Source: Diphasiastrum complanatum
Lineage: Eukaryota; Streptophyta; Lycopodiopsida; Lycopodiales; Lycopodiaceae
Direction: 5' to 3'
Length of the DNA: 64,000 nucleotides
Assembly (NCBI GenBank): GCA_029204225.1
Contig: MU832583.1
Span: forward strand, 1 to 64,000
Made by a program: the position numbers and the translations under genes. Of the stretch, positions 44,978 to 55,942 are shown piece by piece. Position 1 is the stretch's first letter. Each line of letters starts with the position of its first letter. Below the pieces are notes generated by a model. That model made no database searches, was not told the origin of the DNA, and saw only the letters and a list, made by a program, of their open reading frames with translations.

Positions 44978-47900
44978 ATGACATCCAATGGTGGAATCAT
45001 GTTGGAAGCTAAAGAGAGGTTAAACTCTACAAACTATTCAACTTGGAAAGTGAGGATGGAGTCTTTACTAGAGTTGAATGAGCTAATGGATATAGTTGTG
45101 GGAATTGAAGAAAGACCTCTAATTCTTCAAGAGCAACTAAATTTTGATAGAAGGGCTAAAAGAGCCTTACATATCATAAAGATGAATGTTACCAATGAAC
45201 TTCTTAAAGAAGTTGGTAAATGTACTTCTTCAAGTGAAGCATGGAATGCTTTGAAGAAGATCTATGAGTCCAAATCCACATCTAGGGTTCTCACCCTAAG
45301 AAGGCAAATCTTCCAAAGTTGTCAAAGAGAGGGAGAGAGTGCACATTCATTTGTCTTGAAGGTTAAATCCTTGAATGATGATCTAGCATGCATAGATGAA
45401 AGCATAAAGGATGGGGAACTAGTTCAAGTCATGTTGAATGGTTTGCTTGATGAACATTCTAACCTTGTACAATGCTTTGCTATACAAAAGTCCTTGCCAA
45501 GTGTCAATGACTTGCAAGAGATCTTGGTGGCTGAAGAGCATAGGTTGCAAGCCAAAGGTGGTGGTGCATCAACACAAGGTGGAGATGAAGAAGCTCTTTT
45601 CACAAAGGGCAAGTTCAAAGGCAAGTGTTCCAAGCAAGGTAGTTTGGAGCATGGAAAGCATTCTTCTTCTTTGCAAAGTAGGAAGCAAGATAAGTCCAAG
45701 TTCAAATGTTTTTATTGTGGGATAAAAGGACATTTTGCAAATGAATGCCATAAGAAACAAAATGCTAGATCTAGGTTGAGATCTAATGTACTTCTTGGAG
45801 ATGATAATTGTTGTGCTAACTTGGCAAGCTTTGGTGAATCTATGGTCAATTTTTTGGATCCATTGGATCTTGAAGATGCACTAGTGTTACCTACTAGTCA
45901 TATGGAGTCATGTGGAGCTAAATTAGCATCATGTTTGTACTCTTCTACTCATGGACTTCCAAGGCTTGGTGGTTCTTCAATGGTGCTAGATGGCAAGTGC
46001 AAAAATGGAAAAGGTAAGGAAGGAGCTAACTTCATCAATGGAGTTGATGAAGATTCTTCTTTGGAAGTGATTGTTGCTAATGACTTGTTTGTTCATATGG
46101 AAAAAGATGGAGATGCTAAGTGTCATTCTTTGCAAGAAGATGGTTGTTCTTCTAATTCTTTTCATATTGATGTATGTAATCATGTGGGAAAAGATGATGG
46201 TGCTTTGAGCATGCTTGAAGGAAATGGTTCTTTTACATCTTTTTGTGATAAAGTCATTTGTGCAACAAGTGGTGTCACATTTCTTCATAAAAAGAGTAGA
46301 TCAAAGGTTTCTATCATGAGACTTGGTGAGGGAGATCACAAGTCAAAAGGAAGAGAAGTATGTGAAGTGTTCAAAGTAGGATGTACTTTGAATGATGTTT
46401 TTATGAACGATAGTGAGGAAGAATCATTATCATATGACTCATTACCTAAATCATTGAGTAGAAGTTCATGTTTGAAAAGAGAGAGTACTTCAATCACTCT
46501 TATGTTGAAGGTACTAAGGATTCTTTTCTTGGCTTCTAATATTCAAGAGTCTTCTACTTCTTATGGTGCAACTATCAAGAGGGAGGTTTCTAACTTTTGT
46601 GGTGCTAGCATTAAGAGGGAGTCTTGTGAAGGAAAGGGCAATGGAAGAGTGGTTCTTGGGAAGATCCAAAGCATGGATCTAACATCTCTTCATCAACTCA
46701 AAGCATTCTATGATTGTGGTGGATTGTTCATTCATGGTCAAGATGGCAAAAGGTTGGTTGAAGAAGACTACATGGAGCAACTCAAGTGGCAACTTCTTCA
46801 AGGCAAGGGAGATATCATTGGTGAGCTTATTGAGGTTTGTTATGAACTCAAGAGGGCTGTTTTGATTAGGTTTGATACTCATCTTCACCTACTCTACTTC
46901 ATGTTAAATGGAAATGTTGGAATCTATCTTTTGGTTTATGATGGTGGCATTGTTTTCACTAACTATAGTGAAGGGTCAAATTTGAGCATTGATGAGATCT
47001 TGTGGGATCTTAATCATGTGTTTGAGAGGGAGTATCTTCAGAGTTTCAGATCTGAAGATGTTCACATATGCAAGATCTTTGATGTCTTATTGGAAGATCA
47101 AGAGGTTGATCTTGGATTGCTTCATCAACACCAAGAGACAAGTGGCAATTCGAAGCTAGTGAAAAGCATCAAAGAAGAGACAAATGGTCAAGGCATTTTG
47201 GATCTGTTTTTACAGGTTCTTGAAGGTTCAAGTAAGGTCTTTGGATCTGCAAGGAAGTGTCTTCTTACTCTACCTCACTTGCCTAATCTCATGTATGAAC
47301 ATTGTTATGTCAATGTGTTGAAATTGTCAAATTTCAATAAAACTAGTTCCATAGTTTTGCATCCTTTGGATCTTGGAGATGGAATAGTTATCATTGCTGG
47401 TTTGTATGATCAAGTACATGAATTCATTCAGATCTTGAAAGGTATTGAAGTGGTCAATATGTTTTCTTTTGAACAAAGTTCAAGATCTAGTATTCTAGTG
47501 TTGGCAAATTGGCAACTTGTTGACATTGTAGGATCAAGCGTTGTGTGCAAATCTTGTGGAGGTACTTCAAGTATTTCAAGTTCAGGTTTTGGTCATTCAA
47601 ATGGAGTAGGGAACACATCTTTTTGGCATTCATTCACTCAAAGGCTTTCATGGATTGAAGATCTACAAAGGCAAGGTGGTGATGGAAGTTCATTCATGGA
47701 GATACATGTTGCATTCACTATATGTATAGTGAAATGTGGAGGAGGCATGCAAACACTTGTTGATCACTTTCATTTACAACTTGTTTGCTGCTATTTTACA
47801 GAGAAACCAGAGATGGATACATGGAGGAATTCATTAATTGAGATTCTATGTTCTTTTACATGTACCATTTTTATGATTCTATGTAAAATTGATGTAAGAA

Positions 47901-48052
47901 ATAGTGAAGCATCCTATATGGACACTATTATCTATATCAATTATGTTGTGTCCTATTTTGTACATATTAGGATCCTTGAGAAGAGATCTATTCTGATGAT
48001 GGAGATCATTCTTAAGTTGGAACAAAGTAGTGTTGTAAAACTAGCAAGTTAA
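44978..48052 (+). CDS. Gag-like protein with long unknown C-terminal region (1,024 aa)
   Basis: The frame is open from a TTG at 44912, but the first ATG is at 44978 (MTSNGGIMLEAKERLNS), which I take as the start. Residues about 10-190 fit the copia Gag (UBN2) pattern: NSTNYSTWKVRMESLL, a helical middle, then VKSLNDDLACID and VNDLQEILVAEEHRL. Residues 244-257 form a zinc knuckle CFYCGIKGHFANEC (CX2CX4HX4C). The other roughly 765 residues match nothing I know: no DSGA protease motif, no integrase HHCC or DDE, no YVDD. A hydrophobic stretch near residues 953-975 (EILCSFTCTIFMILC) could be a membrane segment. The TAA lies 13 bp before the 3' LTR. An intact ORF of this length in otherwise decayed DNA implies recent selection or very recent arrival. 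It presumably forms particles or RNA complexes for the element. Confidence 0.88.
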   Translation: MTSNGGIMLEAKERLNSTNYSTWKVRMESLLELNELMDIVVGIEERPLILQEQLNFDRRAKRALHIIKMNVTNELLKEVGKCTSSSEAWNALKKIYESKSTSRVLTLRRQIFQSCQREGESAHSFVLKVKSLNDDLACIDESIKDGELVQVMLNGLLDEHSNLVQCFAIQKSLPSVNDLQEILVAEEHRLQAKGGGASTQGGDEEALFTKGKFKGKCSKQGSLEHGKHSSSLQSRKQDKSKFKCFYCGIKGHFANECHKKQNARSRLRSNVLLGDDNCCANLASFGESMVNFLDPLDLEDALVLPTSHMESCGAKLASCLYSSTHGLPRLGGSSMVLDGKCKNGKGKEGANFINGVDEDSSLEVIVANDLFVHMEKDGDAKCHSLQEDGCSSNSFHIDVCNHVGKDDGALSMLEGNGSFTSFCDKVICATSGVTFLHKKSRSKVSIMRLGEGDHKSKGREVCEVFKVGCTLNDVFMNDSEEESLSYDSLPKSLSRSSCLKRESTSITLMLKVLRILFLASNIQESSTSYGATIKREVSNFCGASIKRESCEGKGNGRVVLGKIQSMDLTSLHQLKAFYDCGGLFIHGQDGKRLVEEDYMEQLKWQLLQGKGDIIGELIEVCYELKRAVLIRFDTHLHLLYFMLNGNVGIYLLVYDGGIVFTNYSEGSNLSIDEILWDLNHVFEREYLQSFRSEDVHICKIFDVLLEDQEVDLGLLHQHQETSGNSKLVKSIKEETNGQGILDLFLQVLEGSSKVFGSARKCLLTLPHLPNLMYEHCYVNVLKLSNFNKTSSIVLHPLDLGDGIVIIAGLYDQVHEFIQILKGIEVVNMFSFEQSSRSSILVLANWQLVDIVGSSVVCKSCGGTSSISSSGFGHSNGVGNTSFWHSFTQRLSWIEDLQRQGGDGSSFMEIHVAFTICIVKCGGGMQTLVDHFHLQLVCCYFTEKPEMDTWRNSLIEILCSFTCTIFMILCKIDVRNSEASYMDTIIYINYVVSYFVHIRILEKRSILMMEIILKLEQSSVVKLAS

Positions 48053-48055
48053 GTT

Positions 48056-48065
48056 GAAGAGGGAG
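48056..48065 (+). other. gag-only copia polypurine tract
   Basis: GAAGAGGGAG immediately before the 3' LTR and 3 bp after the ORF stop. Confidence 0.85.
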
Positions 48066-48712
48066 TGTGAAAATTGTCAACATTTCCTTGTCTAGTTTTA
48101 GGCCAAAATTGCTAAAAATGGCACATAGTTTAGGATCTGACTTTTCACACGTGTGAAACAGGTCTAGATATTTTTAGTAAGTGTATTTTTTCAGTATGAA
48201 GAAGTGTCAAACTTCAAGACCTTCGAAATGAGTCCATTTTCATGTATTTTGGACATATATGCCAATTTTACCTATATAGGGCATATTTTAGGTAAGGAGG
48301 GTCTAGAGAGAGGAGAGAGAGTCATCTCTCTCAGCTATATATAGCAGGTAGGCCGTGGAGAAACAGGTTGGAGCAGATCCATTGTATTCATTTGCTTAAT
48401 GAGAGATTTTTCTATTGGGTTCTCCTTCCATTGTTGGCATTGTGTAGTGATTGAGTTCAAGCTTTGTGTGTATGATCTTAGGTGCTTTCCAAAAGTGATA
48501 GGCTGATGTATTATGGACTGTATAATGCTATTTTGGGCCGCACTTGATGTTTATGGAAGTTTCCATTTGTGATAAATGTTTTTTGATCAAGTTCTTTGCA
48601 TTCTAGGTAGCATAGAATGTGTTGCCAATTCCTAGCTTATGTAGTTTGGAGTGCAAGCATTCAAGCCAATGATCTTGGAGTTTAGATCCACTTAGGATCT
48701 GTATTTTTCACA
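48066..48712 (+). repeat. gag-only copia 3' LTR
   Basis: Same length as the 5' LTR, with no mismatch found on a base-by-base visual comparison. Confidence 0.93.
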
Positions 48713-48717
48713 ACAAT
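48713..48717. other. target-site duplication, right (ACAAT)
   Basis: Exact copy of 43152-43156. Confidence 0.9.
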
Positions 48718-48850
48718 CATAACCTTAGTATGAAAAATCTTGGCCCTTAATAAACCGAATGACTCTTATAAGGGGTATATGCTTTGATAGCCGAATTACT
48801 AATCAAGGAGCTTAAAATGAGGAGGGGCGAGTAAAAACTAGATACTATCC

Positions 48851-48852
<2 letters not shown>

Positions 48853-48947
<95 letters not shown>
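48853..48947. repeat. (GA)47 microsatellite
   Basis: Preceded by ACTATCCAT and followed by direct repeat R. Confidence 0.95.
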
Positions 48948-48949
<2 letters not shown>

Positions 48950-49412
48950 ACAGAACATCACATAGTCCCTCTTGACAAGTCAAGACCAAACCCTTTGAAC
49001 CCTTCAATTCATAGCATAACAGGTAAAAATAAAACTGTATAAAGTCTTACAGTACAGAGTACCATAAAGCAAAGCAAGTTTTAGGACACTCAGCTATTAC
49101 CTGCCACCATCCCACAAAACACAACCGCACTAGTTAGTTACGTGAGGAAGACAGGTGTCATAGCTGAGCATCAGTTGTTATCCATGTCTGAAACAAGATT
49201 CACTACTTTATCAGCATGTTGCAAGTACAATCGATATGTCCAATCACTCCCATCAAGCATTCTACACTTAGCAACAATACATTCTGCCCTTTAACGAAAC
49301 CGTATCAGGGCAGATGCCATACTGATCAGTATAAGGGTCAAAAGAATGTATTAAATTCACATTAACATTTGACACGTAAGAAGCTATTTTGCAATACACA
49401 AATAAAGCAAAA
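48948..49412 (+). repeat. direct repeat R (about 465 bp), left copy
   Basis: Starts TAACAGAACATCAC after the GA tract and ends near AATAAAGC, where K3 begins. About 95 percent alike by eye to 55488-55942. A divergent relative is at 40546. Confidence 0.85.
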
Positions 49413-49889
49413 TAGGGAAAACCCCTAAGATGAGGATAGAAAAACACAAGAGAGGCTATGGAGTGAAACCACCCAACCAAATCTAGATCCCTCTTGGAGT
49501 TTCCTCTTGGATCTATCCCCCAAGCCATGCCATGTGATAGCAAGAGAAGAAGAGCTCAACAGGTAACCTAGACCAAAGTCATCAACGGGATAATCTCTAC
49601 CTCAATATATAGAGAGTAGGATCTTGTGCATGAGACCACACAATCCCCATGCAGGTCAACTAAATATAGATCACGGCTCTTCATGCATTCCTCAAGCCTA
49701 TATCAGTCACACATACATGCACTACTCCACATGTCTCAATTAGAATGTCTGGGTCCTCTGAACTTCATTAGTCACCAACAGGCCTCGACCTGGAATAAAG
49801 TCTAGGCGTGACCAATAATCTCGAACAGTGGAGGGCCGGTCTACCATATTAGAACTATTCCATGTCCTTAGCTGAATATGGCCGTAACA
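49413..49889 (-). repeat. K3 3' LTR
   Basis: Minus strand starts TGTTACGGCC at 49889 and matches both K1 LTRs. It lacks roughly the last 15 bp (CTTTACA) at 49413, where direct repeat R abuts. Confidence 0.87.
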
Positions 49890-49907
49890 TTCTTCCTCTC
49901 TTAAACA
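49890..49907 (-). other. K3 polypurine tract
   Basis: Minus strand TTTAAGAGAGGAAGAA directly before the LTR. Confidence 0.75.
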
Positions 49908-52900
49908 GGTTTTGTCCTCAGAACAGAAAAAAAAAAAACATGAAATTATTCCTTAAGCTTCCAAGTCTTTCCATATAAATAAAACTCAAAAATGCAACAA
50001 TCCTTCAATTGCTTGCCTCTACCCATGAATACTGATTCAAATTTCCAAAGATACACAGCTATAATTCCTCCAAATGGGTTGATCTTATCCAAAAAAAAGT
50101 TCATCATTTTCATGTAATTTCAATTACATGAAACACTTGGTGATTTACCTTATTTTAGAAATCAAATCCAAAAGCTGAAAAAATTTTATTTCAATTTCTC
50201 GCAGAAAATAAGGCTTCCTGGTACAAATATTCTTAAAATATCCAAATATTCTTAGAATATCAAAATATTCTAAAGTACCACAAGTCTCAGACAATTATAA
50301 CTCAAACCAAACTACTGTAGTTACTCTAATGAGTTAACAGACCCATTTCTAGCATCATATGCAAGAATCAGCAACTATTTGTATCTTAATAGACTTATCT
50401 GTCTCCTATAAAACTGGAGATATAGATTGAACTTTGTACACAAGCACTTATAGACTACAATTCGTAATGTAAGCAAATTCCTCATAAGTAAGCAATTACT
50501 TAATGAAAATGTCTGTGAGATCCAGACAATCTCAAGTATGTGCTGAAGTAAAGAAATTTAGAGTTAATCCAACAGATCTAAATTCTTGACTCACCCAATT
50601 TATCAAGAATTACTCATTATCTTAAGAATCCTCACATTTCTATATTCTTTTAATGACCTTTAAGTATCAATCTATGATCTGTAAATCATAAATATTTAGA
50701 ACCTTATGATTCGTCAATCATAATTTACAGGGTTCCAAACCATATTTAATCATTAAAAAAATACTGGAGTATATGCACAACATACAACTCAGAAAATATA
50801 AGAATCATTCTGAAATCTTTTCCACAAGAAAAATTACTGGATTCCAAGAATATTTTTTCAACCCAATTCTTAATCAGATTATGAGTTCCAAATTTTACAA
50901 TCAACCAAGTAATTAAAGACCATTTTATACACATGCCTTTAACAAGATAAACTTTATACAATCACCTAGAACAATATCTAGAGAGTACAAAGTTCTACTG
51001 AATTCCAACTAAATTCAGTTTACCATTCTTGGAACCATTAGGATCCGGTATCCAATTGAGCTCACGGGGATACTATCACTAATAAATCAAGTTTATTTCT
51101 CAACTAAGAAATACTCATCCACGAATTCAGTATCCTATGCACACAATTCCTTGATGAATCCAAATGACTCATAAATCATGTGTCTTACAAGCAATACACA
51201 CAAAACAAACAGTTTCCGATAAATTCTCTTCACAGTGTCCGTTTTACCAATTAACTTCCATAAAAGTAAATCAATCACTCAAGTTAATTGCTCATGATTT
51301 GAAAATCTTAAATGTCTAGGTGCAGATCTTAATTGTACTGTACAACACCACATTTAGGTCCATATCCAAATCACTTTTAAGTTAACCTATAGATCTATCA
51401 AAACAGATCTGTTAACTCTGCAAATAATTGTCAACACAATACGTGATCATATGTCTATGTTCAACGACTAGGTTAAGTGCACCAGATAACCATAGTAACC
51501 AAGAATACATAGTAGATCCAAACAAGACTAATCGCGCACATATGAGAACAATCTCACTATTACACAGTACATAAACATATATGTCCTTATCTGGCAGATT
51601 CCTCCAAAATCCGCATATGCCACTCACATATATACTAAGAATCTTGTAACTCAGCTACAGAAGATTCTATTTCTCTTGAGTAAATAACATATCTGAGAAA
51701 TTTTTGAAGTGAATAATTCCACATCATAAGTTTTCTAACCATCATAAATTTTTCATCCAATCAACCTACTTCAGATCTTAGTGCACAAACCAAGTTAGGC
51801 TGACTTATACAGACATCTTTGGACATAAGGTTAAGATTAAAGCTTTATTCCTCTGATCCAATCCATAAATAACTAAATGGTACTTGGTAGTCAATCAGTG
51901 AACTCACATGTATCATGTGATTTCCAATGTACTTTTTTAAGACCCTTGGATTAGATTGGACTCAAAGTGAATGGTGTGGATTAAGAGTTCATATTAGTAG
52001 GAGTAACCAATAGAAGAAAGGGGCAAGGGCCTTTCCCATTGATAAAAAGGCACCACTTGTATCATATTTTCCATGCTTAATGAGAAGGAGGAAACTCTAG
52101 CAATTTGGAGAGAAGCATCCTCATTTGCTATTCCATGCTTGTTAATGCCATTGTTGTTTTTCTTTTGCTTTTAATCATGAATATCTAACAATTTGAAACT
52201 CCCAAAACCTCTCTAGTTCCATATTATTCAAAACAATCACTAGAGATTTCCTCTATTCCCACCGGATAGTTCCACCATTTCACACATATTGGATTCCACA
52301 AAAGAAATCTATGCAACTAGTTGATCCCATGAAAGTCTTATTCCTATCATTTCCTTCTCCCCCCTTTTAAAATAAATTCACAATTTCGATTAGAAAGTTC
52401 CCCTGAAACAACGTATAAGATATCAAAGATGCAAAAAAGTCAGTAACGGGTATTCAATACTATTACAAACCGGACTTTTTCCTCAAAATCATAAAATATC
52501 TTATCTTGAGTGATAGAAACATTACACTCAATAATCAACTATCAAATAGAGATAATCAATTGGGCTCAAGAAGTTTACATTCTAGTTAATCAATCAAAAA
52601 CATCAAATGATTCTGAGCTATATTCACAAACTGAAATGGAAGCATAAATTCATATAGCTTTAATAGTCCTTCAAAACCTAGTTCTACACTGGAAGGAATT
52701 ATATGAATCTCAATCCAATTGTCTTGTATTTAAGAAATTTCTAAAAAGTAGAGGTTTAAATTAAAAGAAAAATAGCTTTTAAGGGTTTCTGATTTGGAAT
52801 TTATGAGATACCATTGAGGGATCTGGATCTATATCTCATTACCTCTCCAAATACCCTAAACAAGTTTAAGCAATGGTTTCAACTGTTAGCATTACAAATA

Positions 52901-53089
52901 ATGTAAATACTAACCACTGCCCTACAGATCATTCTTGCACAAGAATTCCCCTTTGAAATCACTGACGTCCCATACCATCAAATTTCTCTCCAAGAAAGTT
53001 CTTTGCTTTTAGATCTGCTCAATAGAAAATCAAAAAGACTGACCATCCTATAACCAAATATAGGATCCGATCTTCAACCATTTCCAAAA

Positions 53090-53270
53090 AATAAATCTAA
53101 CCATTAAATTCTCTATTTTCGTAAGTTTTTTTTCCCCTGTAGATGACAATATCATCTAAGAATACCATTGACCCCAGTATGGACGAGAAATCTTGTTCAT
53201 ATACAGTTGAAATAACCCAAGTGTATTCAACAAAAAACAAAAGGAACCATTAAGAATTTAATATACTAAA
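53090..53270 (-). pseudogene. decayed gypsy RT within K3
   Basis: Minus strand around 53170-53145 reads VFLDDIVIYR, the catalytic xxDD block of chromovirus-type RTs. About 50 bp upstream, a neighbouring frame reads FQLYMNKISRPYWG, matching the usual FQ-x-x-MN-x-I-F-x-P-x-L segment. One frameshift joins them. No other RT block is clear. Confidence 0.65.
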
Positions 53271-54779
53271 GCATATATTAATAGATATCCGATATCTATA
53301 TCCAAAATGTTACAAGGAATTCAATTCCTTCAAGAAGATCTTTAACCGCACTATCCGATAATCTAGAGATCTAAAAACTCTAAATATCTATTCCACCAAG
53401 TACTGGAGTACCCCCATATTTGTTCCTAATGGATCCCAATAATCCAATAACAAAATTGTGATTTAACAAGAATCTGCACATGGCTTTACCATCACATAAC
53501 AACCCATCCGGTTGGTACTATCATTCCCAAATTCCTAGCATCTGAGAGTTTCAACTCTTAGGAATAAGACTCTTACAATACAAATGTGAACCAAGTGTCA
53601 TTCTTGTTCCATGTCACAATTTCCATTAACAAATAGGGTCAACTCATGGTCCTATAGATATTCAAAATAAATTCAACTTAATGAATTCAAAAATTTGGTG
53701 CAATGCAATTTTTATATAGGAATTATTAACCAATCTGAATTACACAACACTATCACACTTACCTACTCAGGTGTCTCATTTTCTTCCTCCTTTAGATTTT
53801 TTGGTTACCCAAAAAAATTTATCAGCGAAGGCACCGAAAATTTGTATGACACTAGTAAATGCTAGGTTGCTACCCTTTTGACCACAGCTTAAGTATTACT
53901 TCGTTAAATTGCCTGAAACTAATGGAAAATCAATAAAATTTGGATCTGGATACTCTTTACGATATTCGATACTCCTATTTTATAATCGAATATAGAGCTA
54001 CCTCTCAAAAATTATGACCTTATTCCATTTATTCACTTTAACAAGTATTTCAAAAGCTTTAGTTTGCCCAATCCTAAAGATCAAAATCATTTAGGATAAG
54101 TCTTTCGTGCACCACCTAGTCCAAAAGGAAGAACAAAAAAAAAAAAAAACCATTTAACTCAATTAACTGGGAGTACCATTCTAGAGTTAAGTGGCTTAAT
54201 AGCATAGTATCAAGGAATTGAATCCCTTTACTAGATACTTGCCTAAGAACCTTACCACTACCATTGTTTTGTCAAGATCGGTTTAAAAAATTCAGATTGA
54301 TTATTTTAGCTTGACACAAAAACAATGGTATCAAAGGCCTACAGCATGCATATTGGTCCAAGGAGTAGGAAAAACCAAATTGCTCCTACCAAAACCGGGA
54401 AGCAATATCCAAAAACCAAGGAATCGAAATTCCTCTTACTAGGTGCTAGTAACTTAAATTCTTTGAATTTCCAAAACCACTTTGGAATCATCTAAAAAGT
54501 TACCCAACAACAAGCCCTTAAAAGACCTCGGTCAGTTGGCATGCAACAAGCATTGACACAAACAGTCATGCCTTTCACCAATTGCATTCCAAGCAACCTC
54601 ATGCAAAACCCGGTAAACACAAGCATACCAAAGCCCTAAAGTTGGCTCTTAACAACAAAAGATGGATTCTTGTGTAGAGATGCAAGTTTACAGGCTTGGA
54701 CTTCAGCATCAGTAAGATTGGTAAGAACAATCCATAATTCAATAGAAATGGGTGCCAGAAAGTTTATGGAAGGAAGGCT

Positions 54780-55460
54780 TTAAAGTTTGTAGGCAGTTTT
54801 AGTAGATTTTAGCTTTATAGTGCGACTAGGCACCAAGGGTACTTGGCAACTCTTGGATTGATAGAATTCAAAGGCAGAAAAATTGTCAGTTTCACAGATT
54901 TCTTGAGAGAAAGATTCGAGCTGGGAGGCACTATCTTCATCAAGGTCTTCGGTAAAGATCAAAGGGTGAGGAGGGATAGGCGTATCAATATGAGTAGGGG
55001 TATTAGCAGCAAAGGCACCATTTTCTTTTTCCAAACAGTCAAAAATCTTTCGAATATGCGAATTACAATACTTTTCTTCAATAGCAATACGTTCAGCATA
55101 ATTAGCAAGGTCTATATAGATTTTTTCAACCAAGGTCAATGTATCCTTCTTTTTAACAAATTCCAAATAGATCTTGATCCAATCCATGGTTGTCATCAAG
55201 TCAACTAGGCAGGACCAACAACATTACATGTAGCCATATCATAAAAAGTAATAAGGTTGTGAACTTGAATAGCTTTCTTCATGCAACAAATAATAGTCTG
55301 AACAAAAGGGTTAGGAGGAGGAAGGGGCTCCCGATAACCAAGAGTAGCTGCATCATGAAACCACCATGTGGACTACACAATAAAATAGACCTTGTTAGCC
55401 ATAAAATACAAGTGAAGGTAAAGATAAGGTACTACCCCGGCCAAAAGGTAGTCGGGTTTA
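54780..55460 (-). pseudogene. broken unknown ORF
   Basis: Minus strand. A downstream frame with ATG at 55196 (139 codons in all from the preceding TTG) reads MTTMDWIKIYLEFVKKKDTL, then a helical stretch (YAERIAIEEKYCNSHIRKIF) and a Pro/Asp/Ser-rich tail. The upstream segment in the neighbouring frame (about 55430-55230) reads STWWFHDAATLGYREPLPP and VHNLITFYDMATCNVVGPA, ending at a TAG. Both look protein-like and together suggest one protein of more than 200 residues with a frameshift near 55215 and a stop near 55378. No family recognised. It lies between K3 and direct repeat R, so it may belong to the 5' part of K3 or to another element. Confidence 0.45.
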
Positions 55461-55487
55461 CATCTTAAAAAGATGTAGAGAGAGAGT

Positions 55488-55942
55488 AACAGAACATCAC
55501 GTAGTCCCTCTTGACAAGTCAAGACTTTGCAAACCCTTTGAACCCTTCAATTCATAGCATAACAGGTAAAAATAAAGCTGTATAAAGTCTTACAGTACAA
55601 AGTACCATAAAGCGAAGCAAGTTTTAGGACACTCAGCCCATCCCACAAAACACAACCGCACTAGTTAGTTACATGAGGAAGACAGATGTCATAGTTGAGC
55701 ATCAGTTGTTATCCATGTCTGAAACAAGATTCACTACTTTATCAGCATGCTTGCAAGTGCAATTGATATGTTCAGTCATTCCCATCAAGCATTCTACACT
55801 TAGCAATACATTCTGCTCTTTAATGAAACTGTATCAGGGTAAACGCCATACTGATCAGTATAAGGGTCAAAAGAATGTATTAAATTAACATTAACATTCT
55901 ACACGTAAGAAGCTATTTTGCAATACAAAAATAAAGCGAGAA
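55488..55942 (+). repeat. direct repeat R, right copy
   Basis: Same sequence as 48948-49412 with scattered differences, such as an added TTTGC near 55527 and a short deletion near 55638. It is preceded by a short GAGAGAGAG tract, the remains or seed of the GA microsatellite. Confidence 0.85.

Larger units (their letters stand above)
43157..48712 (+). mobile_element. gag-only copia-type LTR retrotransposon (5.56 kb), structurally intact
   Basis: Complete element: LTRs 43157-43803 and 48066-48712 (647 bp each, no difference found by eye), perfect 5-bp TSD, initiator-Met PBS at 43804, polypurine tract at 48056-48065, leader with three degenerate 183-bp repeats, and a single ORF 44978-48052 that ends 13 bp before the 3' LTR. 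The ORF starts with a copia-type (UBN2) Gag and zinc knuckle but contains no protease, integrase, RT or RNase H. Identical LTRs imply very recent transposition, so enzymes must have come in trans from an autonomous partner. It is inserted into the GA-linked repeat region. Confidence 0.93.
49413..54655 (-). mobile_element. K3: longer relative of K1, 5'-truncated, with gypsy RT remnant
   Basis: Minus-strand element with its 3' LTR at 49413-49889, a PPT, and a 4.8-kb interior. The part near the LTR (to about 50470) and the part 53340-54500 match the K1 interior; the middle (about 50470-53340) is absent from K1. Within that middle, minus-strand text FLDDIVIYR at about 53150, preceded in another frame by MNKISRPYWG, is a decayed gypsy RT. 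The right end fades near 54655 with no 5' LTR or PBS. It shows that the K family descends from a coding gypsy element. Confidence 0.78.
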
